Positions 40,201 through 50,864 are shown, counted from the stretch's first letter. The stretch is DNA of 64,000 bases from Lucinisca nassula (GCA_963580285.1 OY757012.1:170831994-170895993), one strand, 5' to 3'. Translations and numbers: made by a program. Notes: generated by a model from the sequence alone, not told the origin.

Positions 40201-41182
40201 GGGGACCCCAAGGTTGGTGTCACTTAATGCATCTTAGCATAAGGAACAAGAATATATATAGTTTAAGGGTGGGGATCTGAATGGTTTCTGAGATAAGTGG
40301 CATTTTATGAAATAGAGGGGGCAGGGCATGTCCCCAGTACATCCCGGGGGACCCCCAGGTTGGTGTCACATAATGCATCTTATCATAAGGAACAAGAATA
40401 TATATGGTTTAGGGGTTGGGTTCTGTAAGGTTTCTGAGATATAAGGCATTTTATGAAGTGGAGGGGGTGGGGCATGGCCCCGGCACAACCTAGGGGACTC
40501 CCAGGTTGACATAAAAGCATATGGCTGAGAGAAGTTTACTCAAGGAACATGTTTATGTAAGTTTTGTCAAAATATCTGCAATGACTTGGTAGTAAATGCC
40601 ATTTTTCAGTTTTCCGCCATTATAAGTCAATGGAAACTCTAAGTTGCCATAGCAACAAAACTAAAAGGCCAAATTTCATAAAAAACACAAAACCTGTAAA
40701 GGCAAATATGGTGAATATTTTCATAAAGTCTCAGCCTCCTAGAGCAAATGGTTTCTGAGGAGATGATTTTTTAAGTATTTTTTGTCTATTTTTTGCATTT
40801 TGGTTTCCATGGCAACCAATAAAAATGAGCAGAAGGCTTAAAATCATACAGCAGATAGTAGATTGCCTATGGAACATTTCTATGAAAGTTTTGTCAAAAT
40901 ATCTGCAGAGGCTTGTCAGTAAATGCCATTTTTCAATTTTCCCCATTATAAGTCTATGGAAATTACAAGTTGCCATAGCAACCAAACTAATGAGCCGATT
41001 TTTATAAAAAACACAAACTTTCAATCCCCCAGCCCAAGGATGCTACAGATAAAATTTGGGCCCAATCGGCCCAGTGGCTTCAGAGGAGATGTCGTTTGAA
41101 AGTGTTGACGCAGACGCAGACGACGACGACGGACAACTGCCTATCCTATAAGCTCCCCCGGAGCCTTCGGCTCTGGTGAGCT
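37298..41182 (-). mobile_element. HEL-j: Helitron-like element of ~145-bp units in the left TIR arm
   Basis: The minus-strand 3' end is GTGGCCCATGGGCC then TCTTGTTT; the 5' end is AGCTCACCAGAGCCGAAGGC, TCCGGGGGAGCTTAT with CGTCGTCGTCTGCGTC beside it. The units (GATCTGAATGGTTTCTGAGA, TATATGGCATTTTATGAAGT, GGGGCATGGCCCCGGCAC, TTGGTRTCACTGAATGCGTC, TTATCATAAGGAACAAGAAT) have a ~145-bp period. The right arm of the host transposon shows the empty site: TTATTTAAAAAACGGGGAAT. It is itself interrupted by HEL-k. Confidence 0.8.
38555..39750 (-). mobile_element. HEL-k: element of four 307-bp units nested in HEL-j
   Basis: The minus-strand 3' end is GCGATGGCGTGCCATCGACT, GCGTGATTCTAG, then T: a hairpin plus CTAG. 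The 5' hairpin is TATCCCCACGCTTTTCGAAG, AAAAAGTGGGGA, followed by CGTCCGTACGTCCGTCCG. The units start CCTCAGACCAAAGACCTATC at 38684, 38991, 39297 and 39604 and are about 95% alike by eye. Removing it restores the HEL-j unit ATAAGAAACAAGAATATA. The 78-117-residue frames here repeat with the unit and are not genes. Confidence 0.8.
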
Positions 41183-42204
41183 AAAAACGGGGAATTACAT
41201 TCAGGAGCCCATTGATATCGGCATCTTTGGAGTAAATACCAAATCCCGTACTTCACACATTTTGGCTAAATTTAGTTTGTCCTGCTGAAGGTGAACTCAA
41301 GCCTTAGAAAACAAGTGGTTTTTCGAGGTGTTTGTTGCCTTTTATTTTTTACTGCGCTTTGCTACAAGTTCAGAGTATTAACATGCACACACAATAAACA
41401 TATATGGTTATATGTGTTGTGGATATTTTGGTTGTCAATGCAGCACTAGCGATAAATCACCACGGAAAAGGTCGAAAATGGTTGTTTACGCATTAGATCT
41501 ATAGAAATGATAACAAAACTTGCAACCATAAAGCGGATCTGTTTTCATCTCCACGGCCCAAGAATCACCCGCACCTTGTTCTACGGAACCATTTTTAGCC
41601 AACCTGATAAGCAGTGCGCTATTGATTCGATAATGACATAGTATTTTATGGAAACATTTTCAGTCTCCAGAATCATAGTACCGAATGATTTTCACTGACT
41701 TTTACGCTGTGTTTGTTTTATCAATGGTCCGGTAGTTGCCTGAAATGAAATAAAACAGGTTTTGGAGTTTTAATTTCTGCGAAGAACTCCTCAGCTGTCA
41801 AAATTTGCTGGTTAAGCATTAGATCGTCTGGTTGAGCATTTGATAGCCAGAGAGGAGAAAATCTCACCAGTTGCTGCCTAATTAAATGCCAGCAGCTTAC
41901 TACAATAAAAGGTGGTCTACATAATTATGCTTTCTAAATTGTGTTAAAATCTTCAGAGAAAGAAAGCCGTGATGAAAAATACTTTTCTGGACAAGACCAT
42001 TAAATGTCTGGGTATCATGCTTATCTGGCTGAATGACGCACAGATTCATAAATAAGAGGTCATTACTTGCTTTTGTAGAAAACAAAATGGTCAGCTTACG
42101 CTTTGTAATGGCGCTTAAATCTATATCGTGTTTCTATGGTCAAGCATTAGAGAGCAAGGTTGAGCATAAGACACTCATGATTATAAACTTGGTGCTTATA
42201 AAAA

Positions 42205-42365
42205 ATAGAAGTAAAGCAATGATCAGGAATCAATACCAGCTGGCTATCCAAAATGCGATACATACAATCAGTGACAAACAATAACATAAATAAAACGCCA
42301 AAGAAGAACCGCCTTGTAACAGTCAGTGAAAAGAATTCCACCGGGAATTGTTTGTCAATCGACCC
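42205..42365 (-). repeat. REP-J fragment inside the long-TIR transposon
   Basis: CAGCTGGCTATCCAAAATGC, AACAATAACATAAATAAAAC, AGTCAGTGAAAAGAATTCCA reversed match TTTTGGATAGCCAATTGG, TTATTTTTGTTATGG and GGAATTCNTTTCAMTGACC of REP-J. Confidence 0.55.
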
Positions 42366-42514
42366 AAAGGTGCTCAGAAGAAAAGCTGTTCTATGCTTAA
42401 GTGCACGTGAATATCACTGACTTGCCGGGAAAACTACTAGAATGAAAATAGTCGCAGTGAGGTCAGAGTGTTTTGAAAAACTAAAGAGGGTTATCTTTGA
42501 AACATAGGATGGGC

Positions 42515-42590
42515 TTGGCAAAGAGTGTAGACCCTGATCAGACGCTGCAGAATCCGGCGTCTGGTAAAGATCTACACTATTTGATTGGAC
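42515..42590. repeat. Hairpin core inside the long-TIR transposon
   Basis: GCAAAGAGTGTAGACCCTGA, TCAGACGCTGCAGAATCCGG, CGTCTGGTAAAGATCTACAC, TATTTG. The first arm has T at the variable position. Confidence 0.65.
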
Positions 42591-43148
42591 ACTGGAATTT
42601 AAGAGATTAATGAAACAGTTTAAGACTATTTCTCCTACCTACACTCGGAGGCAATAGACCCACCAGTCCCTTGGTTTTTTTTTAAAATCACATTATATTT
42701 TGAGCAGAAATGAGAAAAATACCACAATTTTTCATCTTAAAATTTTCGTTTTTTCGGTGATAAAGGTTACATTGTATTTGTATAGGCGTGTTTTCGTAAT
42801 GATTATTCAAAGAAACAAAATGATGTGGAGAAAACAAATGTCTACAACATTTTTAGTACTAAATACAATATTATCAACAGTCGGTCGATAGTGAACAAAA
42901 CACTGGACTTTTGGCTTACTGTAAACTGCCTAATCACTGCCTAGATACACCCGTGAGAAAATATTGCTCCATATTCAAAACGGTTTCAAAAGTTCCTCAT
43001 ATTTAAACATGATACTGCAGATGGAAGAAAATATCATAACTTGTATGTTCTATCAATTTATTATATCTATATTTTTTCCTCATATCTAAAAATGACACTG
43101 CCGATGAAACAAAATATTACAGCGTGTATGTTTTATTAAGAAGGAAGA

Positions 43149-43420
43149 TCAGCCTCGACAGCGCAGTGGTAAGCGCGTTCGACTTACGATCGAGAGGTTG
43201 TGCGTTCGAATCCGACCACCGGTATCGAGGTGTGTCCTTGGGCAAGACACGTAATGACACTGCCCCACTCCACCCAGGTGTAAATGGGTAGCAGTGGTGT
43301 ACAAGCCACTGCCTCTCTCTCGCGCGCGCGTGAAAACACCCGGAATTAGTGTTCGAGAGCGATTCAATAAGCTTGAAGCTTTCATCGCAATCGAACTAAA
43401 ATGAATTAGTATAAACTAAG
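43149..43420 (+). mobile_element. SINE-2, best copy
   Basis: TCGACAGCGCAGTGGTAAGC, GCGTTCGACTTACGATCGAG, AGGTTGTGCGTTCGAATCCG, CCGGTATCGAGGTGTGTCCT, CACCCAGGTGTAAATGGGTA, CTCTCTCGCGCGCGCGTGAA, GTGTTCGAGAGCGATTCAAT, AGCTTGAAGCTTTCATCGCA, AATTAGTATAAACTA. ACG at the anticodon position suggests a tRNA-Arg ancestor. Confidence 0.85.
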
Positions 43421-43874
43421 GAAGATTAGATCATGGAAGATTAGCTGAGGGCCTCATGGAAGATTAGCTATTACATGTATTTTTGTATGTGCTAAATGTT
43501 GCTACCCTCACTAAATAAAGTCCTTACTTACTTACTGACTGACTGACTTACTTACTTCTCTCAATTTATTTAATGAACGCACCTGTCCTCCTGTTTACTT
43601 TTATAAATTTTACAAATGGATTCTGGTTCGTCTTGATTAACATGATTAAGAATACATGGTGTGTCATTCTTGCGCTGTTTGTATTAATAAGAAGTTGGTT
43701 TTAGACAATATCTTTATCTCATCGTTTTGACAGTTAGCATAGAACTCACGGGATCTCCGATCTGGGTTATCGATCATGATACAGACATATATTTTGGGGG
43801 CATGCCCAGTCCCAGGAGTAGGATATTCAGGCTACCTATTTGCTTTGCAAAGGCGAGCTAAAACAAATACGCCT

Positions 43875-44155
43875 TTCTTTTGCATTTCTATGCCTTTTTT
43901 TTCGCATTACTACGCCTTTTGATTCGCGTAAAAACGCCTTTGATTCGCATCACTGCGCCTTTCTTTTGCGTTACTACGTCTTTCTTTTGCATTAGTATGA
44001 ACTTTTTCGTGTAACTATGCCTTGTTTTTGCGTTACTACGCCTTTTTTTGCGTAGCTTTGTCTTCTGATTGGCGTTACTGCGTCTTTTGTTTTGCGTTTC
44101 TACGCCTTTTTTGCGTTATTACGTCTTTTGTGTCGCGTTACTACGCCTTTACGGT
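43875..44155. repeat. Imperfect ~25-bp tandem array, TTGCGTTACTACGCCTTTT
   Basis: About eleven units of TTTTGCGTTACTACGCCTTT with variants (GATTCGCATCACTGCGCC, TTTGCATTTCTATGCC, GTGTCGCGTTACTACGCC). Unit length varies from 21 to 29. It lies in the loop of the long-TIR transposon, next to the right arm. Confidence 0.8.
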
Positions 44156-45510
44156 ATTTTATTTTCTCGTACATAAGCCAAATAGGCTTTCGTATCTGCA
44201 GTGTTAACGATCTTACCCTTAGCCTTTCACGCCTGAGTTTCTTAAACGGGTTCTCTCCATTTTTTTATTTTGGGCAATTCTTGTTAATAGGGGATTTAGT
44301 CAAATTCATTTACAGGATGGCGAACAGCTTTGATTCTCGGATGAGACGGTTCATTAATGGCCGTCCCATCCGGATATAGATTTAATCGCCATTACAAAGC
44401 GAAAGCTGGCCATTTTGATTTCTACAAAAGCAAGTAATGACCTCTTATTTATGAATCGGCACGTCATCCGGTCAGATAAGCATGATACCCAGACATTTAA
44501 TGGTCTTGTCCAGAAAAGTATTTTTCATCACAGCTTTCTTTCTCTGAAGATTTTAACACAATTTAGAAATCATATGTAGACCACCTTTTATTGTAGTAAG
44601 CTGCTGGCATTTACTTAGGCAGCAACTGGTTTGATTTTCTCCTCTGGTTATCGAATGCTCAACCAGACGATCTAATGCTTAACCAGCAAATTTTGACAGA
44701 TGAGGAGTTCTTCGCAGAAATTGAAACTCCAAAACCTGTTTTATTTCATTTCAGTCAATTAGCGGACCATTGATAAAACAAACGCAGCGTAAAAGTCAGT
44801 GAAAATCATTCGGTACTATGATTCTGGAGACTGAAAATGTTTCCATAAAATACTATGTCATTATCGAATCAATAGCGCACTGCTTATCAGGTTGGCTAAA
44901 AATGGTTCCATAGAACAAGGTGCGGGTGATTCTGGGGCCGTGGAGATGAAAATAGATCCGCTTTATAGTTGCAAGTTTTATCATTTCTATCGATCTAATG
45001 CGTAACCAACCATTTTCGACCTTTTCCGTGGTGATTTCTCGCTAGTGCTGCATTGACAAGCAAAATATCCACAACACATATAACTATACATGTTTATTGT
45101 GTGTGCATGTTAATACGCTGAACTTGTAGCAAAGCGCAATAATAAATAAAAGGCAACAAACACCTTGAAAAACCACTTGTTTTCTAAGGCTTGAGTTCAC
45201 CTTCAGCAGGAGAAACTAAATTTAGCCAAAATGTGTGAAGTACGGGATTTGGTATTTACTCCAAAGATGCCGATATCAATGGGCTCCTGAATGTAATTCC
45301 CCGTTTTTTAAATAACTTCATCGTAAAAATTATATAACTTATGAAACACAGAAAATGCACAGTTTCTTTACCTTTTTTAGCAATCTAATTCCTCACCGGA
45401 TGTCGCTCTAATTGCTTCATGTTCTTACCCAATGGTTACGCATTCTATCGTTCCGTAGACGTGTGAAATAAGGCTATTAAGGCCACCTAAAATAAGGACT
45501 AATTCTACTT

Positions 45511-45723
45511 TTAACCCTTATCTTGCTGTTCACGACAACCCCTATTTTTGCAAACAGTGTAGATCCAGATCAGATGGCTTCTGAAGAAGCCATCTGATCA
45601 GGATCTACACTTTTTGACATCCAGTTTATGAATTTGTAGCCATAAATTACATCAAGTAATTTGATTGGTTGTTAGACAGAAATGGGTGTGGCTTAAATGA
45701 ATATTCAGCAAGATAAGGGTTAA
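45511..45723 (-). mobile_element. TTAA-1 MITE, full 213-bp copy
   Basis: Ends TTAACCCTTATCTTGCTG / CAGCAAGATAAGGGTTAA; CACGACAACCCCTATTTTTG; hairpin 45550-45612 with arms GTAGATCCAGATCAGATGGC and GCCATCTGATCAGGATCTAC; CATCAAGTAATTTGATTGGTTG; AAATGGGTGTGGCTTAAATG. It has the same length as 55881-56093. It lies only 47 bp outside the long-TIR transposon. Confidence 0.9.
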
Positions 45724-45931
45724 AAGCTTTTTAAAAGATTTCAGTTGCTCCTTCTTTGTGATTTCAAAAACCACTGTCCCAGTAAGTGACTACCCCAAAG
45801 GTGGTCTTAATATAGCAATTTTACTGTATATTGAACTTGTTCAATTTTTAGAACAAGTATGGTAAGGAGTTACTTCGAGGTGTTCGAATATTTAGGTTAA
45901 ATATGGTAGTCTTCATCCTTTGTGGACTACT

Positions 45932-46175
45932 GGGGCCAGTTGTTCAAATCTAACAATGTCGTTAGTTAACGTATCGTTAAAACTTTGATCATTAAATATG
46001 GCAAATATGCTGAATTTTTTGCTGAAAAAATGTGAGCAGCTTTTGCGGACGCAAAAGCTGCTCACATTTTTTCAGCAAAAATAACAAAATTTACGATATT
46101 GTACATGCTAGAAGAGTTAACAATATGACCACTAAGAAGCTCGTTCAGCTAACGATGCTTTGAACAACTGGCCCC
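45932..46175 (+). mobile_element. PAL-1, near-complete copy
   Basis: GGGGCCAGTTGTTCAAATCT, GTCGTTAGTTAACGTATCGT, AAATATGGCAAATATGCTGA, GTGAGCAGCTTTTGCGGACG, CAAAAGCTGCTCACATTTTT, CTTTGAACAACTGGCCCC. Confidence 0.85.
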
Positions 46176-46450
46176 AGGTGTACATTTGATTTACCTGAAT
46201 CAGAATCCGGATTCCAAACCAGGATTTCTAAATCACAAACATGATTCTGCCACTTTGAAAACAGTATGTTTTGATTCTGAGTGTATGTTCCCAATTCCCC
46301 CATTTGGATGCATTTGATTTGTTTTGAAACATGAATGTAGTAATACTGATTCGCCCGATTCAGTATCATGTTCTGTTTCGCACAAATAAAACAATGAAAC
46401 AGAAACATGATTTAGAATCCTGATTCCGATTCAGGTAAATTGAACGCGCC
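46176..46450. mobile_element. TIR element, ACCTGAATC ends
   Basis: ACATTTGATTTACCTGAATC, AGAATCCGGATTCC at the left and GAATCCTGATTCCGATTCAG, GTAAATTGAACGCGCCCC at the right. The interior pairs GAAACATGAATGTAGTAATACTGATTC with itself loosely. It directly follows PAL-1. Confidence 0.55.
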
Positions 46451-47030
46451 CCTAGTCTGCATAGCAATGGTGAACATAAACTGATCATGGATATGATTAA
46501 CAACAACAAACTTGTTCTTTTTATACATTCATATTACCTTCTGCATAGTCTATAAAGCAGAAAAACAAAATATGGTAAGTAAATCTTTCCTTGACATCTG
46601 CCCCAAAAAAGATTGGTAAACCAGGAATAACCAAAAATATAACCATTTCTTACACAACATACATATACATGGGAACTTGATGGCTTGAATTGATGTCTCC
46701 TTCACCATATGTATTTTGTATGTACTCATTAGAAACGCCTCAATGAGAGGATTCTAACTACAGCCAAACTTCATTAGCTTGAACACCCCTGGGGATCATG
46801 AAAATGTGTTCAAGATAGTGGTAGTTTGAGCCACTAAGGTTTAATCATAGCTCGAGATCATGAGGCATAATAGGGATGACTTTGGGATATCTTTTCGATC
46901 CTCCTCTTCATCATCATCAGATTTTTTATTAATATGCAAGTATAGGGGGAACGTTCACATAAGTGGTCCCCCCTTCCAAGTAGGTGGCTTGCTGCACACA
47001 TGGTAGATCTCATACCAGATCCTGTATTAA
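46451..47030. other. No gene seen
   Basis: A/T-rich DNA with a partial GTACTCATTAGAAACGCCTC hairpin arm (46720-46757) and a stretch (AGCTTGAACACCCCTGGGGATCATGAAAATGTGTTCAAG) that resembles 47720-47790. No exon. Confidence 0.4.
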
Positions 47031-47039
47031 TTGAAGGCA

Positions 47040-47122
47040 TGTTTTGTGTACTCATTAGAATTGCCTCATCGAGGCAATTCTAATGACGATGAGGCAATTC
47101 TAATGAGTACACACAGCATACC
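47040..47122. repeat. GTACTCATTAGAATTGCCTC hairpin
   Basis: TGTGTACTCATTAGAATTGC, CTCATCGAGGCAATTCTAAT, then a second copy of the arm, GACGATGAGGCAATTCTAAT, GAGTACACA. One arm has been duplicated. Confidence 0.65.
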
Positions 47123-47254
47123 TTTTCAAGATAAAATAGGAGAATTATACCAACCTATTACTTATCTGGAGCTGTAGGAAGCATTTCCTAGGGACTCTAG
47201 AATGTGTTTGACTCATCAATGCTGAACAAGCCGTCTGTGTTTGAGTGATTGGGT

Positions 47255-47408
47255 GTTTGAGTTTTATGTCTCACCAACAGCTAAGGTCATACGGAAAGGG
47301 GACCTCAGTTTAAAGACTCATCCCAAAGTCTGGAGAAGCCCGGGATTGATCCTGTGACCCCTGGTATACAAGGCGAGTAGCATAACCACTACACCACGGA
47401 GGGTTCTA
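47255..47408 (-). mobile_element. SINE-4 copy, minus strand
   Basis: GAGTTTTATGTCTCACCAAC, AGCTAAGGTCATACGGAAAG, GGGACCTCAGTTTAAAGACT, AGTCTGGAGAAGCCCGGGAT, GACCCCTGGTATACAAGGCG, AGTAGCATAACCACTACACC, ACGGAGGGTTCT. Confidence 0.8.
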
Positions 47409-47509
47409 TCTGTGTTTGAGCCAACAGTTTAATGGTATATCACACAACACGCCTTTATTCTAATGAAAATCAAAAAAGATATTCCTATTATGCCCCCGAC
47501 CTGTTATTA

Positions 47510-47710
47510 TGATTACCATATTTACCATATGTATTCTGAGCAAAGTTTAGACCAAGATGAGACACCACAGGATGTGGCATCTGATCAGGATCCACACTGT
47601 TTGCCACTCATCCCTCTATTCTTAGACACAACACTGGGTAGTAAATTGTACTTGTTCAATTTTAGAACTTTAGGTGTTCTGATGTCCGAATACTTAGGGT
47701 AAATAAAGTA
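47510..47710 (+). repeat. O-type hairpin-core repeat
   Basis: Hairpin 47541-47603 (CAAAGTTTAGACCAAGATGA..TGATCAGGATCCACACTGTTTG), then CATCCCTCTATTCTTAGACA, CAACACTGGGTAGTAAATTG, GTCCGAATACTTAGGGTAAA. Confidence 0.65.
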
Positions 47711-48184
47711 ACTCTCAGTAGTTTGAACTACCTGTTTTGAGCAAATTCCATGGTCCCAAAGGTGTTCAAGCTATTGAAATTTGCCTACACACACAAGCCA
47801 AGTCAGCTGGCTTTAGTACAATTCAAATGCTATGAATAATGGGACAGAAATAAGGCAAGAACATGGTCAAATAGGCTTACATAAACCACTCTTCTCTGCA
47901 TGAAAAAATACATGATTTAATACCATGTGGGAACTAACAAAATGCATATTTTATGCAACATACAGTCAACCCTCTTTATACAGACATTCGATAGAACAAC
48001 AAAACTCGTAAAGACAATTTCAGTGGAATGAATGCTATACTCAAGATGAGACGATTAATGAATACATTTAAGAAGTGACTACTGTCCAAGAAACATACCC
48101 ATGACATTTTGTAAAAATGCTTGTTTCTTGGAGAACTAAAGGGAAAATAAGCATTTATTACCTGTTATACTATAATGTTATTAA

Positions 48185-48425
48185 TCAAGTAATTTCGTGC
48201 TGGCCCAGGTACAGGTCTGAAGACTGCTGTATGGGCCCCAAGGCCTCCGAGGTCTGCTGTATTGGCCAGAGGCAGAAGGCAGATGGCCAATACCGCTGAC
48301 TGAGGACCTGTATCTGGGCCAATAAGAAATTACTTGATCAATGACTAAAAACATTATTGTTGATTTTTGACCTCAGCCTAATATTGCTTGACCTTAGGTC
48401 AAGCGATATTAGGCTGAGGTTGGTT
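48185..48425. repeat. Second TAATTTCGT palindrome plus adjacent hairpin
   Basis: The arms AGTAATTTCGTGCTGGCCCA and TGGGCCAATAAGAAATTACT pair; the left side is partly duplicated (GGTCTGCTGTATTGGCC). At 48368-48421 GACCTCAGCCTAATATTGCT / AGCGATATTAGGCTGAGGT is a separate near-perfect hairpin. The family copy is at 12126-12246. Confidence 0.7.
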
Positions 48426-48587
48426 GACCACATGTTAATACAGATGACCTTCGATCAATATGGGACAGTCAATTAGTTATTGATCTCGAGTTCCCTTTAA
48501 TACTTAGGCAAGAAAAGTCCAGCTGTCACCAACTGCATCTGCAGCAGGTATCCAATTTGGATCTACTGTATTTACCCTAAGAACACC

Positions 48588-48822
48588 TGGAGTCAGTTGT
48601 TCAAAACTATCAATGTTGTTAGTTAACAAATCTTTAACTAAAAACATTGATCAGTTAATAGAGCAAATATACTTGTCTGTTTGCTGAAAAAAAATGTGAG
48701 TAGCTTTTCACATTTTTTTCAGCAAAAATAACAAAATTTCAGATATTGTACTTGCTAGAACAGTTAACAATTTGACCACTAATGAGCTCGTTAAGCTAAC
48801 AAGGCTTTGAACAGCTGGACCC
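48588..48822 (+). mobile_element. PAL-1 copy
   Basis: TGGAGTCAGTTGTTCAAAAC, TTGTTAGTTAACAAATC, GCTGAAAAAAAATGTGAGTA, GCTTTTCACATTTTTTTCAG, GAACAGTTAACAATTTGACC, ACTAATGAGCTCGTTAAGCT, TTTGAACAGCTGGACCC. The central stem has lost the GCAAAAGCTGC part. Confidence 0.75.
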
Positions 48823-48849
48823 TGAACTCCACACCACACTTGTAATAAA

Positions 48850-49025
48850 ATTTGAACAAGTACAATTTACTAACCAATATTGTGTCTAACCTAGCTGCAT
48901 GGATGAGTGGCTAACAGTGAAGAACTTGATGAGATGAGACACCACAGAATGTGGCATCTCATCTGGGTCTACACTGTTTGCTAAGGCTTGCCTGTCCAAA
49001 TACAGTAAATATGGTACAGGACAGC
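48850..49025 (-). repeat. O-type hairpin-core repeat
   Basis: GTACAATTTACTAACCAATA, TTGTGTCTAACCTAGCTGCA, TGGATGAGTGGC precede the hairpin 48912-48980 (TAACAGTGAAGAACTTGATG..CTCATCTGGGTCTACACTG). The first arm has T, the second A, as expected for this orientation. Confidence 0.65.
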
Positions 49026-49084
49026 CATACTGACCTGCTGAAGAACTGTTAAAACTTAATTCTAAATCAACTATATTAGAGTGT

Positions 49085-49238
49085 GTGTTTCAGTTTTACA
49101 TCTCACCAACAGCTAAGGTCATATGGAGACGGGACCTTGGTTTAAAGACACATCCGAAAGTCTGGAGAAGTCTGGGATCGATCCTGCAATCCCTGGTTTA
49201 TCAGGCGAGTAGCATAACCACTACACCACAGAGGCTTC
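49085..49238 (-). mobile_element. SINE-4 copy, minus strand
   Basis: CAGTTTTACATCTCACCAAC, AGCTAAGGTCATATGGAGAC, GGGACCTTGGTTTAAAGACA, CGAAAGTCTGGAGAAGTCTG, GGATCGATCCTGCAATCCCT, GGTTTATCAGGCGAGTAGCA, TAACCACTACACCACAGAGG. Confidence 0.8.
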
Positions 49239-49299
49239 TCAACTATAAGAGAACTCCAGGTATGACCAAATATAGTGTTTGAAACCATTTTTGATAAAA

Positions 49300-49470
49300 A
49301 AAAACAACGCAAAACAGGGCATTGCCAAACAGCGCAGTCCCAGACCAGAAGCATTCTGCAGCATCAGACCAAGCCCTCTACTGTTTTTAAATTGTTCAGC
49401 CATTTTCAAAATGCATTTCTTTAAAAACAAAACTGACAAACCTAATTTTGAAATGGACACCAGCTTTGTT
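49300..49470 (+). repeat. N-type hairpin-core repeat, decayed
   Basis: AAACAGGGCATTGCCAAACA, GCGCAGTCCCAGACCAGAAG, CATTCTGCAGCATCAGACCA, AGCCCTCTACTGTTT, then GTTCAGCCATTTTCAAAATG and AACCTAATTTTGAAATGGAC. Confidence 0.55.
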
Positions 49471-49666
49471 TTAAGGGGAATGGGAAAGCCTGGCATTTTT
49501 CAAAGGGAGACAAATTCTATAAGCTCTGTCCCATGGAAAAAGGGGTCAACTCTTAAAGGAAAGAATTTGCAAATTCTTTCCTTTAAGAGTTGGCCCCTAT
49601 TTACATGGGAGACAAAAATACTTTTGCGACAGTTGCCTCCCCTAAAGGTGAACCAATTACCATTAA
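49471..49666. mobile_element. TTAA-3 MITE, shortened
   Basis: TTAAGGGGAATGGGAAAGCC, TTTCAAAGGGAGACAAATTC, GGGTCAACTCTTAAAGGAAA, GAATTTGCAAATTCTTTCCT, TTAAGAGTTGGCCCCTATTT and ACCAATTACCATTAA. The usual GCTCCT..AGGAGC loop is missing. Confidence 0.75.
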
Positions 49667-49729
49667 AAGGAAGGTTCTATTTAGCTTATCCATATAAATC
49701 CTGTTGAAACCTTGGCCATCACATTAACA

Positions 49730-49960
49730 AGTCCGTGAAATGAATACACCGTGTAAACCCTACTGTATGTAGAGAAAACTGGTGTTTTCAGGGGTGTACA
49801 TTATTTTTATTATTTCTGCTTCTAGACATAGGTTGCTGGTACTCATTAGAACCACCTCAATGAGGTGGTTCTAACGAGCACCTACAACCTATGTTTTGAG
49901 TGTAAAAAGAAAAAATGTCTGAAAGAATGCACTTTGTCGCATGGATGCGTTATCACAATG
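49730..49960. mobile_element. MITE with GGTACTCATTAGAACCACC hairpin
   Basis: TACACCGTGTAAACCCTACT, GTTTTCAGGGGTGTACATTA, TGCTGGTACTCATTAGAACC, ACCTCAATGAGGTGGTTCTA, ACGAGCACCTACAACCTATG. It is the relative of 21005-21300. Confidence 0.65.
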
Positions 49961-50492
49961 AAATAAGAAAAATCCAGATCCATTTTCCATTCTACTGATG
50001 ATCTTCACTAAACATCCCTATATACAAGACTGAACTTGTCCAAATTAAAAGATGGATGAGTCCACATCATAAACTCAAGGATGAAAGGTTAAAAACAGTA
50101 CAAACCATGCCCAATCAAAGCTTGAGACAAACAGCTGTACATTTATGTCCAGGTGAGCACTATACAGGCAATATGGGTAAGTACCCCTTTTGCATGGGCT
50201 GGCTCAATTCTAACTGAATTACTATTCTATTTAACCTGTTTTGTACCATACCAAATCTTCTGCCATCTATACAGCAGAGTCCATTTCAAAATTTATGGGT
50301 GTCAGGTTACAGGCCCTAAAGAGAGGCTGTGTTCTGCGGCATCTGATCTGGGCCTGCTCTGATTGCCCATGACCTGTTTTGGGGTTTCAAATTGGTAAAA
50401 CTGACTCTTACTAGTCTATGTAGATAAGCAGGTTGGTTTGTGTCTCGCCTAGTCACAGGTTTTCTTGTAACGGGCTCATAATCAACAGCGCC

Positions 50493-50570
50493 GAAATGAG
50501 TGTTCGAGAGCGATTCAATAAGCTTGAAGCTTTCATCGCAATCGAACTAAAATAAATTAGTATAAACTAA
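50493..50570 (+). mobile_element. SINE-2 3' end only
   Basis: GAAATGAGTGTTCGAGAGCG, ATTCAATAAGCTTGAAGCTT, TCATCGCAATCGAACTAAAA, AATTAGTATAAACTA. 5' truncation is typical of retroposition. Confidence 0.8.
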
Positions 50571-50860
50571 TCAACAGTGCTTGAGCAAGCTATGTAGATC
50601 CTGAGTTTACAATTCTTATCATCCACAAGCATTATTTTCAAAACTGTCAGATATCAAAGTTGATTTTTTTCTAACACAAAACAACATTATTTTTTTTTCA
50701 TTAACCTTTGTTATAACAGATCCTACAACAAAACTCATTTGTTTTTTTCCCACATAATTTTATTGATAACAATTTGGAAATAGCAACAACAGGCACATAT
50801 CAAGGAACTTTATTACACTAGCTATGAGTGAACACCAGGCAATAATACAGAGTCAGAGTC
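50571..50860. other. No feature seen
   Basis: A/T-rich, with T runs near 50667 and 50690. No exon or repeat end recognised. Confidence 0.4.
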
Positions 50861-50864
50861 AAAC

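Larger units (their letters stand above)
37139..45464. mobile_element. Transposon with ~1.09-kb terminal inverted repeats
   Basis: The left arm is 37139-37297 plus 41183-42129; the right arm is 44373-45464. They are near-identical inverted repeats: ACACGCCTACAGAACGATAG at the left outer end against CTATCGTTCCGTAGACGTGT at the right; the inner ends meet at TTAAATCTATATC / GATATAGATTTAA. The loop (42130-44372) holds a REP-J fragment, a hairpin core, SINE-2 and a ~25-bp tandem array, but no transposase. Without the HEL-j insertion it is about 4.4 kb. It looks like a long-TIR or foldback DNA transposon, non-autonomous. Superfamily not recognised. Confidence 0.8.

Noticed and set aside
49279..49707. 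142-residue plus-strand frame
   Set aside because: It runs across an N-type hairpin repeat and a TTAA-3 MITE palindrome; both are known non-coding repeats here.
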